64,000 nucleotides of DNA. It comes from Symsagittifera roscoffensis. Lineage: Eukaryota; Xenacoelomorpha; Acoela; Convolutidae. Of this stretch, positions 1-13,869 are shown piece by piece; the first letter of the stretch is position 1, and each line of letters starts with the position of its first letter. Both the position numbers and the translations under genes were made by a program. The DNA lies in assembly GCF_963678635.1 (NCBI RefSeq), contig NC_087065.1, positions 64,478,553 through 64,542,552 on the forward strand. Reading direction: 5' to 3'. The notes beneath the pieces are model-generated. The model was given only the letters and a program-made list of their open reading frames with translations. It was not told the DNA's origin and made no database searches.

Positions 1-3000
1 CTTCCGATTTCCTTTCCTTCAAGTTCGTTTGAGAAGGTAGCATCATTTACTGAACTACGTTGAAGTCCCCTAGATATTCATCTTGCCCAGTCAAAAGCCT
101 GATTTTCTCGGTGTTTCGTACAATATACTTGCGGTACAGTATTTAGACTCGCCTATTTCGGGACATAGAAAACCTTGTCAATCAAGTTCTGCTGGCACAT
201 CCTTTCCAACACCACCGTGTGCTCGGGGGTGCTCCTCTCGCAGAAACCCGCAATGACCGATCCAACAACAGATTTCACATTGGGCGGTAACAAGTATGCT
301 TCACTTATTGTAGGTGTCATTTCCGCCAATAGACCCTTTTTTTATACCTTATTGTCTTTTTGGGTCCATTGCAAGATCACTGGCCTCGTTTCCACGCTAA
401 TCGCAAAACAAAATTGTGCCTAGACTCTGGTATTTCAAGTGAAACTAAGCTACTCATTCTTGAAATGAATCGAAGGTAGGTGGTCTTATTCACAGTTGTG
501 CTGGTGTAGCAGACTGCTCACTTTTTCTGACAAGAACCTGACTCCAGCTTCATTCGCTCGTGCTTCACTTCCGAATTCCTTTCCTTGAAGTTCGTTTGAG
601 AAGCTAGCATCATTTACTGAACTACGTTGAAGTCCCCTAGATATTCATTTTGCCCAGTCAGAAGCCTGATTTTCTCGGTGTTTCGTACAATATACTTGCC
701 GTACAGTATTTAGACGCGCCTATTTTGAACTTAAAAAATCTTGTCAATCAAGATCTGCTGGCTCATCATTTCCAACACCACTGTTAGCTCGGGGTTGTTC
801 CTCTCGCAGAAACCCGCAATGAACGATCCTACAACAAATTTCGCATTGGTCGGTAACAAATATGCTTCAACTATTGTAAGTGTCATTTCCGCCAATAGAC
901 CTTTTTTCCATCCCTTATTGTTTTTTTGGGTAAATTGCAAAATCACTTGCCTTGTTTCCACGCTGATTGCAGTGAAAAATTGATGCCTAGACTCTGGTAT
1001 TTCAAGTGAATCTAAGCTACTCATTTTTGAAATGAATCGAAGGTAGGTATTCATCTTCACAGTTGTGCTGGTGTAGCAGACCGCTCAGATTTTCTGTTAA
1101 GTACCTGACTCCAGCTTCATTCGCTCGTGATTCACTTCCGAATTCCTTTCCTTCAAGTTCGTTTGAGAAGGTAGCATCATTAACTGAACTACGTTGAAGT
1201 CCCCTAGATATTCATCTTGCCCAGTCAAAAGCCTGATTTTATCGGTGTTTCTTACAATATACTTGCGGTACAGTATTTAGACGCGCCTATTTCGGGACAT
1301 AGAAAACCTTGTCAATCAAGATCCTTTTTGGCACATCCTTTTCAACACCACCGTGTGCTCGGGGGTGCTCCTCTCGCAGAAACCCGCAATGACCGATCCA
1401 ACAACAGATTTCACATTGGGCGGTAATAGGTATGCTTCACTTATTGTAAGTGTCATTTCCGCCAATAGACCCTTTTTCTATACCTTATTGTCTTTTTGGG
1501 TCCATTACAAGATCACTGGCCTCGTTTCCACGCTAATCGCAAAACAAAATTGTGCCTAGACTCTGGTATTTCAAGTGAAACTAAGCTACTCATTCTTGAA
1601 ATGAATCGAAGGTAGGTGGTCTTATTCACAGTTGTGCTGGTGTAGGAGACCGCTCACTTTTTCTGACAAGAACCTGACTCCAGCTTCATTCACTCGTGCT
1701 TCAATTCCGAATTCCTTTCCTTAAAGTTCGTTTGAGAAGGTAGCATCATTTACTGAACTACGTTGAAGTCCCCTAGATCTTCATCTTGCCCAGTCAAAAG
1801 CCTGATTTTCTCGGTGTTTCGTACAAAATACTTGCCGTACAGTATTTAGACGCGCCTATTTCGGGTAATAGAAAACCTTGTCAATCAAGGTCTGCTGGCA
1901 CATCATTTCCAACACCACTGTGTGCTCGAGGGAGTTGCTCTCGTAGAAACCCGCAATGACCGATCCTACAACAGATTTTACATTGGGCGGTAATAGGTAT
2001 GCTTCACTTATTGTAAGTGTCATTTCCGCCAATAGACCCTTTTTCTATACCTTATTGTCTTTTTGGGTCCATTGCAAGATCACTGGCCTCGTTTCCACGC
2101 TAATCGCAAACAAAAATTGTGCCTATACTCTGGTATTTCAAGTGACACTAAGCTACTCATTCTTGAAATGAATCGAAAGTAGGTGGTCTTATTCACAGTT
2201 GTGCTGGTAGAGCAGACCGCTCACTTTTTCTGACAAGAACCTGACTCCAGCTTCGTTCACTCGTGCTTCACTTCCGAATTCCTTTCCTTCAAGTTCGTTT
2301 GAGAAGGTAGCATCATTTACTGAACTACGTTGAAGTCCCCTAGATATTCATTTTGCCCAGTCAGAAGCCTGATTTTCTCGGTGTTTCCTACAATATACTT
2401 GCCGTACAGTATTTAGACGCGCCTATTTTGGAACTTAAAAAATCTTGTCAATCAAGATCTGCTGGCTCATCATTTCCAACACCACTGTTAGCTCGGGGTT
2501 GTTCCTCTCGCAGAACCCCGCAATGAACGATCCTACAACAAATTTCGCATTGGTCGGTAAAAAATATGCCTCAACTATTGTAAGTGTCATTTCCGCCAAT
2601 AGACCTTTTTTCCATCCCTTATTGTTTTTTTGGGTAAATTGCAAAATCACTTGCCTTGTTTCCACGCTGATTGCAGTGAAAAATTGATGCCTAGACTCTG
2701 GTATTTCAAGTGAATCTAAGCTACTCATTCTTGAAATGAATCGAAGGTAGGTGGTCATCTTCACAGTTGTGCTGGTGTGGCAGACCGCTCAGATTTTCTG
2801 TTAAGTACCTGACTCCAGCTTCATTCGCTCGTACTTCACTTCCGAATTCCTTTCCTTCAAGTTCGTTTGAGAAGGTAGCATCATTAACTGAACTACGTTG
2901 AAGTCCCCTAGATATTCATCTTGCCCAGTCAAAAGCCTGATTTTCTCGGTGTTTCTTACAATATACTTGCGGTACAGTATTTAGACGCGCCTATTTCGGG

Positions 3001-6000
3001 ACATAGAAAACCTTGTCAATCAAGATCTACTGGCACATCCTTTTCAACACCACCGTGTGCTCGGGGGTGCTCCTCTCGCAGAAACCCGCAATGACCGATC
3101 CAACAACAGATTTCACATTGGGCGGTAACAAGTATGCTTCACTTATTGTAAGTGTCATTTCCGCCAATAGACCCTTTTTCTATACCTTATTGTCTTTTTG
3201 GGTCCATTGCAAGATCACTGGCCTCGTTTCCACGCTAATCGCAAAACAAAATTGTGCCTAGACTCTGGTATTTCAAGTGAAACTAAGCTACTCAGTCTTG
3301 AAATGAATCGAAGGTAGGTGGTCTTATTCACAGTTGTGCTGGTGTAGCAGACCGCTCACTTTTTCTGACAAGAACCTGACTCCAGCTTCATTCACTCGTG
3401 CTTCAGTTCCGAATTCTTTTCCTTTAAGTTCGTTTGAGAAGGTAGCATCATTAACTGAACTACGTTGAAGTCCCCTAGATATTCATCTTGCCCAGTCAAA
3501 AGCCTGATTTTCTCGGTGTTTCTTACAATATACTTGCGGTACAGTATTTAGACGCGCCTATTTCGGGACATAGAAAACCTTGTCAATCAAGATCTGCTGG
3601 CACATCCTTTTCAACACCACCGTGTGCTCGGGGGTGTTCCTCTCGCAGAAACCCGCAATGACCGATCCAACAACAGATTTCACATTGGGCGGTAACAAGT
3701 ATGCTTCACTTATTGTAAGTGTCATTTCCGCCAATAGACCCTTTTTCTATCCCTTATTGTCTTTTTGGTTCAATTGCAAGATCACTGGCTTCTTTTCTAC
3801 GCTGATCGCAGTGAAAAATTGGTGCCTAGTCTCTGGTAGTTCAAGTGAATCTAAACTACTCATTCTTGAAATGAATCGAAGGTAGGTGGTCTTATTCACA
3901 GTTGTGCTGGTGTAGCAGACCGCTCATTTTTTCTGACAAGAACCTGACTCAAGCTTCATTCACTCGTGCTTCACTTCCGAATTCCTTTCCTTAAAGTTCG
4001 TTTGAGAAGGTAGCATCCTTTACTGAACTACGTTGAAGTCCCCTAGATATTCATCTTGCCCAGTCAAAAGCCTGATTTTCTCGTTGTTTCGTACAATATA
4101 CTTGCCGTACAGTATTTAGACGCGCCTATTTCGGGACATAGAAAACCTTGTCAATCAAGATCTGCAGGCACATCTTTTCCAACACCACTGTGTGCTCGAG
4201 GGAGTTGCTCTCGTAGAAACCCGCAATGACCGATCCTACAACAGATTTCACATTGGGCGGTAACAAGTATGCTTCACTTATTGTAAGTGTCATTTCCGCC
4301 AATAGACCCTTTTTCTATACCTTATTGTCTTTTTGGGTCCATTGCAAGATCACTGGCCTCGTTTCCACGCTAATCGCAAAAAAAATTGTGCCTAGTCTCT
4401 GGTATTTTAAGTGAAACTAAGCTATCCATTCTTGAAATGAATCGAAGGTAGGTGGTCTTATTCACAGTTGTGCTGGTGTAGCAGACCGCTCACTTTTTCT
4501 GACAAGAACCTGACTCCAGCATCATTCACTCGTGCTTGACTTCCGAATTCCTTTCCTTCAAGTTCGTTTGAGAAGGTAGCATCAATTACTGAACTACGTT
4601 GAAGTCCCCTAGATATTCATCTTGCCCAGTCAAAAGCCTGATTTTCTCGGTGTTTCGTACAATATACTTGCGGTACAGTATTTAGACGCGCCTATTTCGG
4701 GACATAGAAAACCTTGTCAATCAAGATCTGCTGGCACATCCTTTCCAACACCACCGTGTGCTCGGGGGTGCTCCTCTCGCAGAAACCCGCAATGACCGAT
4801 CCAACAACAGATTTCACATTGGGCGGTAACAAGTATGCTTCACTTATTGTAAGTGTCATTTCCGCCAATAGACCCTTTTTCTATACCTTATTGTCTTTTT
4901 GGGTCCATTGCAAGATCACTGGCCTCGTTTCCACGCTAATCGCAAAACAAAATTGTGCCTAGACTCTGGTATTTCAAGTGAAACTAAGCTACTCAATCTT
5001 GAAATGAATCGAAGGTAGGTGGTCTTATTCACAGATGTGCTGGTGTAGCAGACCGCTCACTTTTTCTGACAAGAACCTGACTCCAGCTTCATTCGCTCGT
5101 GCCTCACTTCCGAATTCCTTTCCTTCAAGTTCGTTTGAGAAGGTAGCATCATTTACTGAACTACGTTGAAGTCCCCTAGATATTCATCTTGCCCAGTCAA
5201 AAGCCTGATTTTCTCGGTGTTTCGCACACAATATACTTGCCGTACAGTATTTAGACGCGCCTATTTCGGGACATAGAAAACCTTGTCAATCAAGATCTGC
5301 TGGCACATCATTTCCAACACCACTGTGTGCTCGAGGGAGTTGCTCTCGTAGAAACCCGCAATGAGCGATGCTACAACAGATTTCACATTGGTCTGTAACA
5401 AGTATGCTTCACTTATTGTTAGTGTCATTTCCGCCAATAGATCTTTTTTCTATCCCTTATTGTTTTTTTGGGCCAATTGCCAGATCACTCGCCTTGTTTC
5501 CACGCTGATCGCAGTGAAAAATTGGTGCCTAGATTCTCGTAGTTCAAGTGAATCTCAGCTACTCATTCTTGAAATGAATCGAAGGTAGGTGGTCATATTC
5601 ACAGTTGTGCAGTTGTAGCAAACCGCTCAGAATTTCTGACAAGTAACTGACTGCAGCTTCATTTGGTCGTGCTTCACTTCCGAATTCCTTTCATTCAAGT
5701 TCGTTTGATGAGGTAGCATCATTTACTGAACTACGTTGAAATCTCCTAGATATTCATCTTGCCCAGTCAAAAGCCTGATTTTCTCGGTGTTTCCTACACT
5801 ATACTTGTCAAACAGTATTTAAACGCGCATGTTTCAGAACTTAGAAAACCTTGTCAATCAAGATCTGCTGGCTCATCATTTTTAACATCATGGTGTGCTC
5901 GGGGGAGTTGCTCTCGCAGAAACCCGCTAAGACCGATCCTACAACAGCATCGGTCTTAGCGGGTTTCTGCGAGAGCAACTCTCCCGAGCACACGGTGATG

Positions 6001-7425
6001 TTAAAAATGATGAGCCAGCAGGTCTTGATTGACAAGGTTTTCTAAGTTTCTAAGCAACAGCATTGGTCGGTAACAAGTATGCTTCACTTATTGTAAGTGT
6101 TATTTCCGCCAATAGACCATTTTTTTTATCCCTTATTGTCTTTTTTGGTCGGCTGCCAGATCACTGGCTTGTTTCCACGCTGATCGCAGTGAAAAATTGG
6201 CGCCTAGACTCTGGTAGTTCAAGTGAATCTAAGCTACTCATTCTTGAAATGAATCGAAGGTACGTGGTCATATTCACAGTTGTGCTGGTGTAGCAGAACG
6301 CTCAGATTTTCTGATAAGTACCTGACTCCAGCTTCATTCGCTCGTGCTTCACTTCCGAATTCCTTTCCTTCAGATTCGTTTGATGAGGTAGCATCAGTTA
6401 GTGTACCACGTTAAAATCCTCTAGATATTCATCTTGCCCAGTCAAAAGCCTCATTTTCCCAGTGTTTCCTACAGTATACTTGCCTGACGTTATTTAGACG
6501 CGCCTATTTTGGAACTTAGAAAACCTTCTCAATACAAATCTGCTGGCTCATCATTTCTAACACCACCGTGTGCTCGGGGGAGTTGCACTCGCAGAAACCC
6601 GCTATGACCGATCCTGCAACAGATTTCGCATTGGTCGGTAACAAATATGCTTCACTTATTGTAAGTTTCACTTCCGCCAATAGAACCTTTTTCTATCCCT
6701 TATTGTTTTTTGGGTCAATTGCAAGATCACTGGACTTGTTTGCACGCTGATCGCAGTGAAAAATTGGTGCCTAGACTCTGGTATCTCAAGTGAATCTAAG
6801 CTACTCATTCTTGAAATGAATCGAAGGTAGGTGGGCATATTCACAGTTGTGCTGGTGTAGCAGACCGCTCAGATTTTCTGACAAGTACCTGACTCCAGCT
6901 TCATTCGCTCGTGCTTCACTTCCGAGTTCCTTTCCTTCAAGTTCGTTTGATGAGGTAGCATCATTTACTGAACTACGTTAAAGTCCCCAGGATATTTATC
7001 CTGCCCAGTCAAAAGCCTGATTTTCTCCTTATTTTGTACAGTATACTTGCCTTACAGTATTTAGACGCGCCTATTTCGGGACTTAGAAAACCATGTAAAT
7101 CAATATCTGCTGGCACATCATTTCCAATTCGAGGGAGTTGCTCTCGCAGAAACCCGCAATGAACGATCCTACAACAGATTTCGCATTGATCAGTAACAAG
7201 TATGCTTCACTTAAAGTAAGTGTCATTTCCGCCAATAGACGCTTTTTTTCCCTTAATGTCTTTTTGGGTCAATTGCCAGATCACTGGCCTTGTTTCCACG
7301 CTGAGCGCAGTGAAAAATTGGTGCCTAAGCTCTGGTAATTCAAGTGAATCTAAGCTAATCATTCGTGAAATGAATCGAAGGTAGGTGGGTATATTCACAG
7401 TTGTGTTGGTGTAGCAGTTCGCTAT
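1..7425. repeat. Short-monomer part of the satellite (568-bp period)
   Basis: About thirteen monomers repeat with a 566-569 bp period. The GTCCCCTAG landmark falls at 66, 632, 1,199, 1,768, 2,335, 2,903 and 3,470, and the series continues to about 6,986. Monomers lack the roughly 120-bp CTTCTCTGTGAT...CCTCCGCTC segment found in the later units. On the minus strand each holds a decayed reading frame of about 109 codons, as at 731-1060 and 2435-2764, containing a LRFISRMSSLDSLE-like stretch and ending QILIDKIF or QILIDKVF. One monomer, around 5,741-6,413, is about 105 bp too long because of a fold-back insertion. The frames differ in where stops fall, so no present protein is inferred. Confidence 0.93.
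5840..6046. repeat. Near-perfect fold-back inverted repeat inside one monomer
   Basis: The left arm (5840-5937) and right arm (5949-6046) are 98 bases each and reverse-complementary at 94 of 98 positions by direct comparison. An 11-base loop, CCTACAACAGC, separates them. The left arm is ordinary monomer sequence. The right arm is the same stretch copied back in inverted orientation, after which the monomer resumes at CATTGGTCGG. No other monomer has it. As single-stranded DNA or RNA it would form a long hairpin. Confidence 0.97.
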
Positions 7426-9046
7426 GATTTTTACATTTTTCCTGTCCTTCTCTGTGATTTCACCAAACCACACAACTAAATCTTCATTCTGAAACGACTC
7501 ATCTCACACGCAAGAGCTTCCGTCACATTTGTTTAATCCTCCGCTCGCCTCAAGATCTGACAAGTACCTGACTCCAGCTTCATTTGCTCGTGTTTCACTT
7601 CCGAATCTCTTTCCTTGAGTTTTGTGTTTGAGGTAGCATCAATTAGTGAACTACGTTGACATCTCCTAGAAATTCATCTTGTCCAGTCAAAAGCCTGTTT
7701 TTATCGGTGTTTTCTACACTATTCTTGTCCTACAGTTTTCAGACGCTCGCGTTTTGGAACTTAGAATACTTTGTCAATCAAAATCAGCTGGCTCAACATT
7801 TCCAACACCATCGTGTGCTCGGGTTAGTTGCTCTCGCAGAAATCGGCATTGACCGATCCTACAACAGACTCGCATTGGTCGGTAACAAGTCTGCTTCACA
7901 TATTGGATACTTCAATTCCGCCAATAGACCCTTTTTTATCCTTTTTTATGGTTTTGGGTCAATTGAAAGATCACTGACCTTGTTTCCACGCTGATCGCAG
8001 TGAAAATTGGTGCCTAAACTCTGGTAGTTCAAGTGAATCTAAGCTACTCATTCTTGAAATGAATCGAAGGTAGGTGGGTATATTCACAGTTGTGCTGGTG
8101 TAGCAGTCCGCTGGGATTTTAACATCACTCTTGTCCTTCTCTGTGATGTCACCAAACCACAAAACTAGATCTTCATTCTGAAACGACTCATCTCACACGC
8201 AAGAGCTTCCGTCACATTTGTTTAATCCTCCGCTCGCCTCAAGATATGACAAGTACCTGACTCCAGCTTCATTCGCTCGTGCTTCACTTCCGAATTTCTT
8301 TCCTCGAGTTTGGTGTTTGAGGTAGCATCAATTAGTGAACTACGTTGACATCCCCCAGAAATTAATCTTGTCTTGTCAAAAGCCTGTTTTTGTCGGTGTT
8401 TTCTACTTTCCTACAATATTCTTGTCCTAAAGTTTTCAGACGCTCGCATTTCGGAACTTAGAATACTTTGTCAATCAAGATCTGCTGGCTCAACATTTCC
8501 AACACCACCGTGTGCTCGGGGTAGTTGCTCTCGCAGAAATCGGCAATGACCGATCCTACAACAGACTCTCATTGGTCGGTAACAAGTACGCTTTACTTAT
8601 TGGAGACATCATTTCCGCCAAAAGACCCTTTTTCTATCCCTTTTTATAGTTTTGGGTCAATTGCAAGATCACTTACCTTGTTTCCACGCTAATCGCAGTG
8701 AAAAGTTGGTGGCTAAACTCTGGTAGTTCGAGTGAATCTAAGCTAATCATTCTTGAAATGAATCGAAGAAAGGTGGGTATATTCACAGTTGTGCTGGTGT
8801 AGCAGTCCGCTAGGATTTCAACATCACTCCTGTCCTTCTCTGTGATTTCAGCAAACCACGCAACTAGATCTTCATTCTGAAACGTCTCAATTCACACGCA
8901 AGAGCTTCCGTCACATTTGTTTAATCCTCCGCTCCCCTCAAGATCTGACAAGTACCTGACTCTAGTTTCAATCGCTTCACTTCCGAATTCCTTTCCTTCA
9001 AATTCGTTTGATGAGGTAGCATCAATTAGTGGACTACGTTGAAATC
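7426..9046. repeat. Transitional satellite monomers (about 690 bp)
   Basis: Landmark sites near 7,663, 8,353 and 9,047 give spacings of about 690 bp. The extra length is a block running from CTGTCCTTCTCTGTGAT through CTTCATTCTGAAACG to CCTCCGCTC, inserted after the GTGTAGCAG landmark. On the minus strand this block extends the decayed reading frame upstream and adds a conserved stretch that begins FQNEDLV in later units. These longer monomers form one half of every 1.37-kb composite unit that follows, so they look like the older form and the 568-bp monomers like a deletion derivative. The direction of change is inferred. Confidence 0.85.
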
Positions 9047-11939
9047 CCCTAGATATTCATTTTGTCCAATCATAAGCCTGATTTTCTCGGTGTTTCCTGC
9101 AGTATTCTTGTTCGATCCTGTCCAAAAAACTGATCAAGATGACGTGAAATACTGAGTGTCGGAAGGCAGCCGTTAGTGGATCGGGCAATGCGAATGTTGC
9201 TGCTGGTCCATAGAGACAAGTTAATATCTCCCTAATCCCTCGAATCACTCCAAGAGGATCTGACCTCATGGCCAGACACAAGTCCTTGAGTAAAAGCGTG
9301 CCACCGTTTTCCTTCATTAATTCTTCTCTCATCTTAGACTTGGTTTCCCTTTCAGCCCTGTGTCAATTCTGCTTCAGAGAAACTCCAGCAGCAGCGTTTT
9401 TAGTCTCGCGGCACACTTAATGAGTAGGCATCAGTGTTCCAATGGGTACGGCCCATTGCCATTGGGGGCATAGGCGAAGTTTTAATGCTAGGTTTCCGTG
9501 TGTCAAGAGACTCGTTCCGTGTATCAAGAGTGTTTACTTTTCATGGATCCTCAAATTTTCTACTCCCCTGCTGAACAAAAAGGCCGGTCCCGATTTCAAC
9601 AGGCTCCTTGGAAACACAAGCTTCATTTGCTCGTGCTTCACTTCCGAATTTCTTCCCTTGAGTTTCGTGTTTGAGGTAGCATCAATTAGTGAACTACGTT
9701 GACATCCCTCAGAAACTCATCTTGTCTAGTCAAAAGCCTGTTTTTGTCGGTGTTTTTTACTTTCCTACACTATTCTTGTCCTACAGTTTTCAGACGCTCG
9801 CATTTCGGAACTTAGAATACTTTGTCAATCAAGATCTGCTGGCTCAACATTTCCAACACCACCGTGTGCTCGTAGTAGTTGCTCTCGCAGAAATCGGCAA
9901 TGACCGATCCTACAACAGATTTCACATTGGGTGGTAACAAGTATGCTTCACTTATTGTAAGTGTCATTTCCGCTAATAGACCCTTTTTCATTACCTTATT
10001 GTCTTTTTGGGTCAATTGCCAGATCACTGGCCTTGTTTCCACGCTGATCGCAGTGAAAAATTGGCGCCTAGACTCTGGTAGTTCAAGTGAATCTAAGCTA
10101 CTCATTCTTGAAATGAATCGAAGGTGCGTGGTCATATTCACAGTTGTGCTGGTGTAGCAACCGCTAAGATTTTCTGACAAGAACCTGACTCCAGCTTCAT
10201 TCGCTCGTGCTTCACTTCAGAGTTCCTTTCCTTCAAGTTCGTTTGATGAGGTAGCATCAATTAGTGAACTACGTTATAATCCTCTAGATATTCGTCCTGC
10301 GCAGTCAAAAGCGTCATTTTCTCGGTGTTTCCTACAGTATACTTGCCAAACAGTATTTAGACGCGCATGTTTCAGAACTTAGAAAACCTTGTCAATCAAG
10401 ATCTGCTGGCTCATCATTTCTAACACCACCGTGTGCTCGGGGGAGTTGCTCTCGCAGAAACCCGCGATGACCGATCCTACAACAGATTTCGCATTGGTCA
10501 GTAACAAATATGCTTCACTTATTATTAGTGTGACTTCCGCCAATAGAATTTTTTTCTATCCCTTATTGTCTTTTTGGGTCAATTGCCAGATCACTGGCCT
10601 TGTTTCCACGCTGATCGCAGTGAAAAATTGGCGCCTTGACTCTGGTAGTTCAAGTGAATCTAAGCTACTCATTCTTGAAATGAATCGAAGGTAGGTGGTC
10701 ATATTCACAGTTGTGCTGGTGTAGCAACCGCTCAGATTTTCTGACAAGTACCTGACTCCAGCTTCATTCGCTCGTGCTTCACTTCTGAATTCCTTTCCTT
10801 CAAGTTTGTTTGATGAGGTAGCATCAATTAGTGAACTACGTTAAAATCCTCTAGATATTAATCTGGCCCAGTCGAAAGACTCATTTTCTTGGTGTTTCCT
10901 ACAGTATACTTGCCTGACAGTATTTAGACGCGCGCCTATTTCGGAACTTAGAAAACCTTGTCAATCAAGATCTGCTGGCTCATCATTTCTAACACCAGCG
11001 TGTGCTCGGGGGAGTTGCTCTCGCAGAAACCCGCTATGACCGATCCTACAACAGATTTCGCATTGGTCGGTAACAAATATGCATCACTTATTGGAAACGT
11101 CATTTCCGCCAAAAGACCCTTTTTCTATCCCTTTTTATGGTTTTGGGTCAATTGCAAGATCCTTTACCTTGTTTCCACGCTGATCGCAGTGAAAAGTTGG
11201 TGGCTAAACTCTGGTAGTTCGAGTGAATCTAAGCTAATCATTCTTGAAATGAATCGAAAAAAGGTGGGTATTTTCACAGTTGTGCTGGTGTAGCAGTCCG
11301 CTAGGATTTTAACATCACTCCTGTCCTTCTCTGTGATGACAGCAAACCACGCAACTAGATCTTCATTCTGAAACGTCTCAACTCACACGCAAGAGCTTAC
11401 GTAACATTTGTTTAATCCTCCGCTCCCCTCAAGATCTGACAAGTACCTGACTCTAGTTTCAATCGCTTCACTTACGAATTCCTTTCCTTCAAATTCGTTT
11501 GATGAGGTAGCATCAATTAGTGGACTACGTTGAAATCCCCTAGATATTCATTTTGTCCAATCAAAAGCCTGATTTTCTCGGTGTTTCCTACAGTATTCTT
11601 GTTCGTTCCAGCTCAGTGTCGTCCTGTCTAAAACACTGATCAGGCTGACGTGAATAAATGAGTGTCGGAAGGCAGCCGTTAGTGGATCGGGCAATGCGAT
11701 TGTTGCTGCTGGTCCATAGAGACAAGTTAATACCTCCCTAAATCCTCGAATCACTCCAAGAGGATCTGACCTCATGGCCAGACACAAGTCCTTGAGTAAA
11801 AGCGTGCCACCGTTGACCTTCATTAATTCTTCTCTCATCTTAACTTGGTTTCCCTTTCAGCCCTGTGTCAATTCTGCTTCAAGAGAAACTCCAGCAGCAG
11901 CGTTTTTAGTCCCGCGGCACACTTAATGAGTAGGCATCA

Positions 11940-12190
11940 GTGTTCGGATGGGTTCGGCCCATTCAAGTTCGTTTGACGAGGTAGCATCAATTAGTGAACT
12001 ACGTTAAAATCCTTTAGAAATTCATCTTGCCCAGTCAAAAGACTCTTTTTCTCGGTGTTTCCTACAGTATACTTGCCTGACGTTATTTGGACGGGCCTAT
12101 TTCGGAACTTAGCAAACCTTGTCAATCAAGATCTGCTGGCTCATCATTTCTAATACCACCGTGTGCTCGGGGGAGTTGCTCTCGCAGAAA
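11940..12190. repeat. Patch of short-monomer sequence inside a composite unit
   Basis: After GTTCGGCCCATT the sequence jumps into monomer sequence (CAAGTTCGTTTGACGAGG). It passes through CTAATACCACCGTGTGCTCG and returns to the composite unit at GAAATGCTAGGTTTCC. This adds about 200 bp, so the spacing to the next unit (11,548 to 13,116) is 1,568 instead of about 1,369 bp. It looks like a gene-conversion or template-switch patch. Confidence 0.8.
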
Positions 12191-13869
12191 TGCTAGGTTT
12201 CCGTGTGTCAAGAGACTCGTTCCGTGTGTCAAGAGTGTTTACTTTTCATGGATCCTCAAGTTTTCTACTCCCCTGCTGAACAAAAAGGCCGGTCTCGGTT
12301 TCAACAGGCTCCTTGGAAACACAAGCTTCATTTGCTCGTGCTTCACTTCCGAATTTCTTTCCTTGAGTTTCGTGTTTGAGGTAGCATCAGTTCGTGAACT
12401 ACGTTGACATCCCCTAGAAATTCGTCTTGTCTAGTAAAAAGCCTGTTTTTGTCGGTGTTTTCTACTTTCCTACACTATTCTTGGCCTACAGTTTTCAGAC
12501 GCTCGCATTTCGGAACTTAGAATGTTTTTTCATTCAAGATCTGCTGGCTCAACATTTCCAACACCACCATGTGCTCGGGGTAGTTGCTCTCGCAGAAATC
12601 GGCAATGACCGATCCTACAACAGAATCTCATTGGTCGGTAACAAGTATGCTTCACTTATTGGAAACTTCATTTCCGCCAATAGACCCTTTTTCTATCCCT
12701 TTTTATGGTTTTGGGTCAATTGCAAGATCACTTACCTTGTTTCCACGCTGATCGCAGTGAAAAATTGGTGCCTAAACTCTGGTAGTTCAAGTGAATTTAA
12801 GCTACTCATTCTTGAAATGAAACGAAAAAAGGTGGGTATTTTCACAGTTGTGCTGGTGTATCAGTCCGCTAGGATTTTAACATCACTCCTGTCCTTCTCT
12901 GTGATGACAGAAAACCACGCAACTACATCATCATTCTGAAACGTCTCAACTCACACGCAAGAGCTTACGTCACATTTGTTTAATCCTCCGATCCCCTCAA
13001 GATCTGACAAGTACCTGACTCTAGTTTCAATCGCTTAACTTCCGAATTCCTTTCCTTCAAATTCGTTTGATGAGGTAGCATCAATTAGTGGACTACGTTG
13101 AGATCCCCTAGATATTCATTTTGTCCAATCAAAAGCCTGATTTTCTCGGTGTTTCCTACAGTATTCTTGTTCGTTCCAGCTCAGTGGCGTCCTGTCCAAA
13201 ACACTGATCAGGCTGACGTGAATAAATGAGTGTCGGAAGGCAGCCGTTAGTGGATCGGGCAATGCCATTGTTGCTGCTGGTCCATAGAGACAAGTTAATA
13301 CCTCCCTAAATCCTCGAATCACTCCAAGAGGATCTGACCTCACGGCCAGACACAAGTCCTTGAGTAAAAGCGTGCCACCGTTTTCCTTCATTAATTCTTC
13401 TCTCATCTTAGACTTGGTTTCCCTTTCAGCCCTGTGTCAATTCTGCTTCAGAGAAACTCCAGCAGCAGCATTTTTAGTCTCGCGGCACACTTAATGAGTA
13501 GGCATCAGTGTTCGGATGGGTTCGGCCCATTGCCATTGGGTGCATAGGCGAAGTTTTAATACTAGGTTTCCGTGTGTCAAGAGACTCGTTCCGTGTGTCA
13601 AGAGTGTTTACTTTTCATGGATCCTCAATTTTTCTACTCCCCTGCTGAACAAAAAGGCCGGTCTCGGTTTCAACAGGCTCCTTCGAAACACAAGCTTCAT
13701 GTGCTCGTGCTTCACTCACGAATTTCTCTCCTTGAGTTTCGTAATTGAGGTAGCATCAATTCGTGAACTACGTTGACATCCCCTAGAAATTCATCTTGTC
13801 TATTAAAAATCCTGTTTTTGTCGGTGTTTTCTACTTTCCTACACTATTCTTGTCCTACAGTTTTCAGAC

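Noticed and set aside
175-423. Plus-strand 80-100-codon frames in the short monomers beginning SIKICW
   Set aside because: Start at TTG, end at different places in different monomers, and are shadows of the minus-strand remnant.
12427-12939. Plus-strand frames of 144-170 codons repeated in nearly every composite unit (also at 13796-14230, 15166-15612, 16536-16970, 19274-19708 and others)
   Set aside because: They begin at TTG, not ATG, lie antisense to the retroelement-derived frame, and are conserved only because the array is homogenised. No family likeness.
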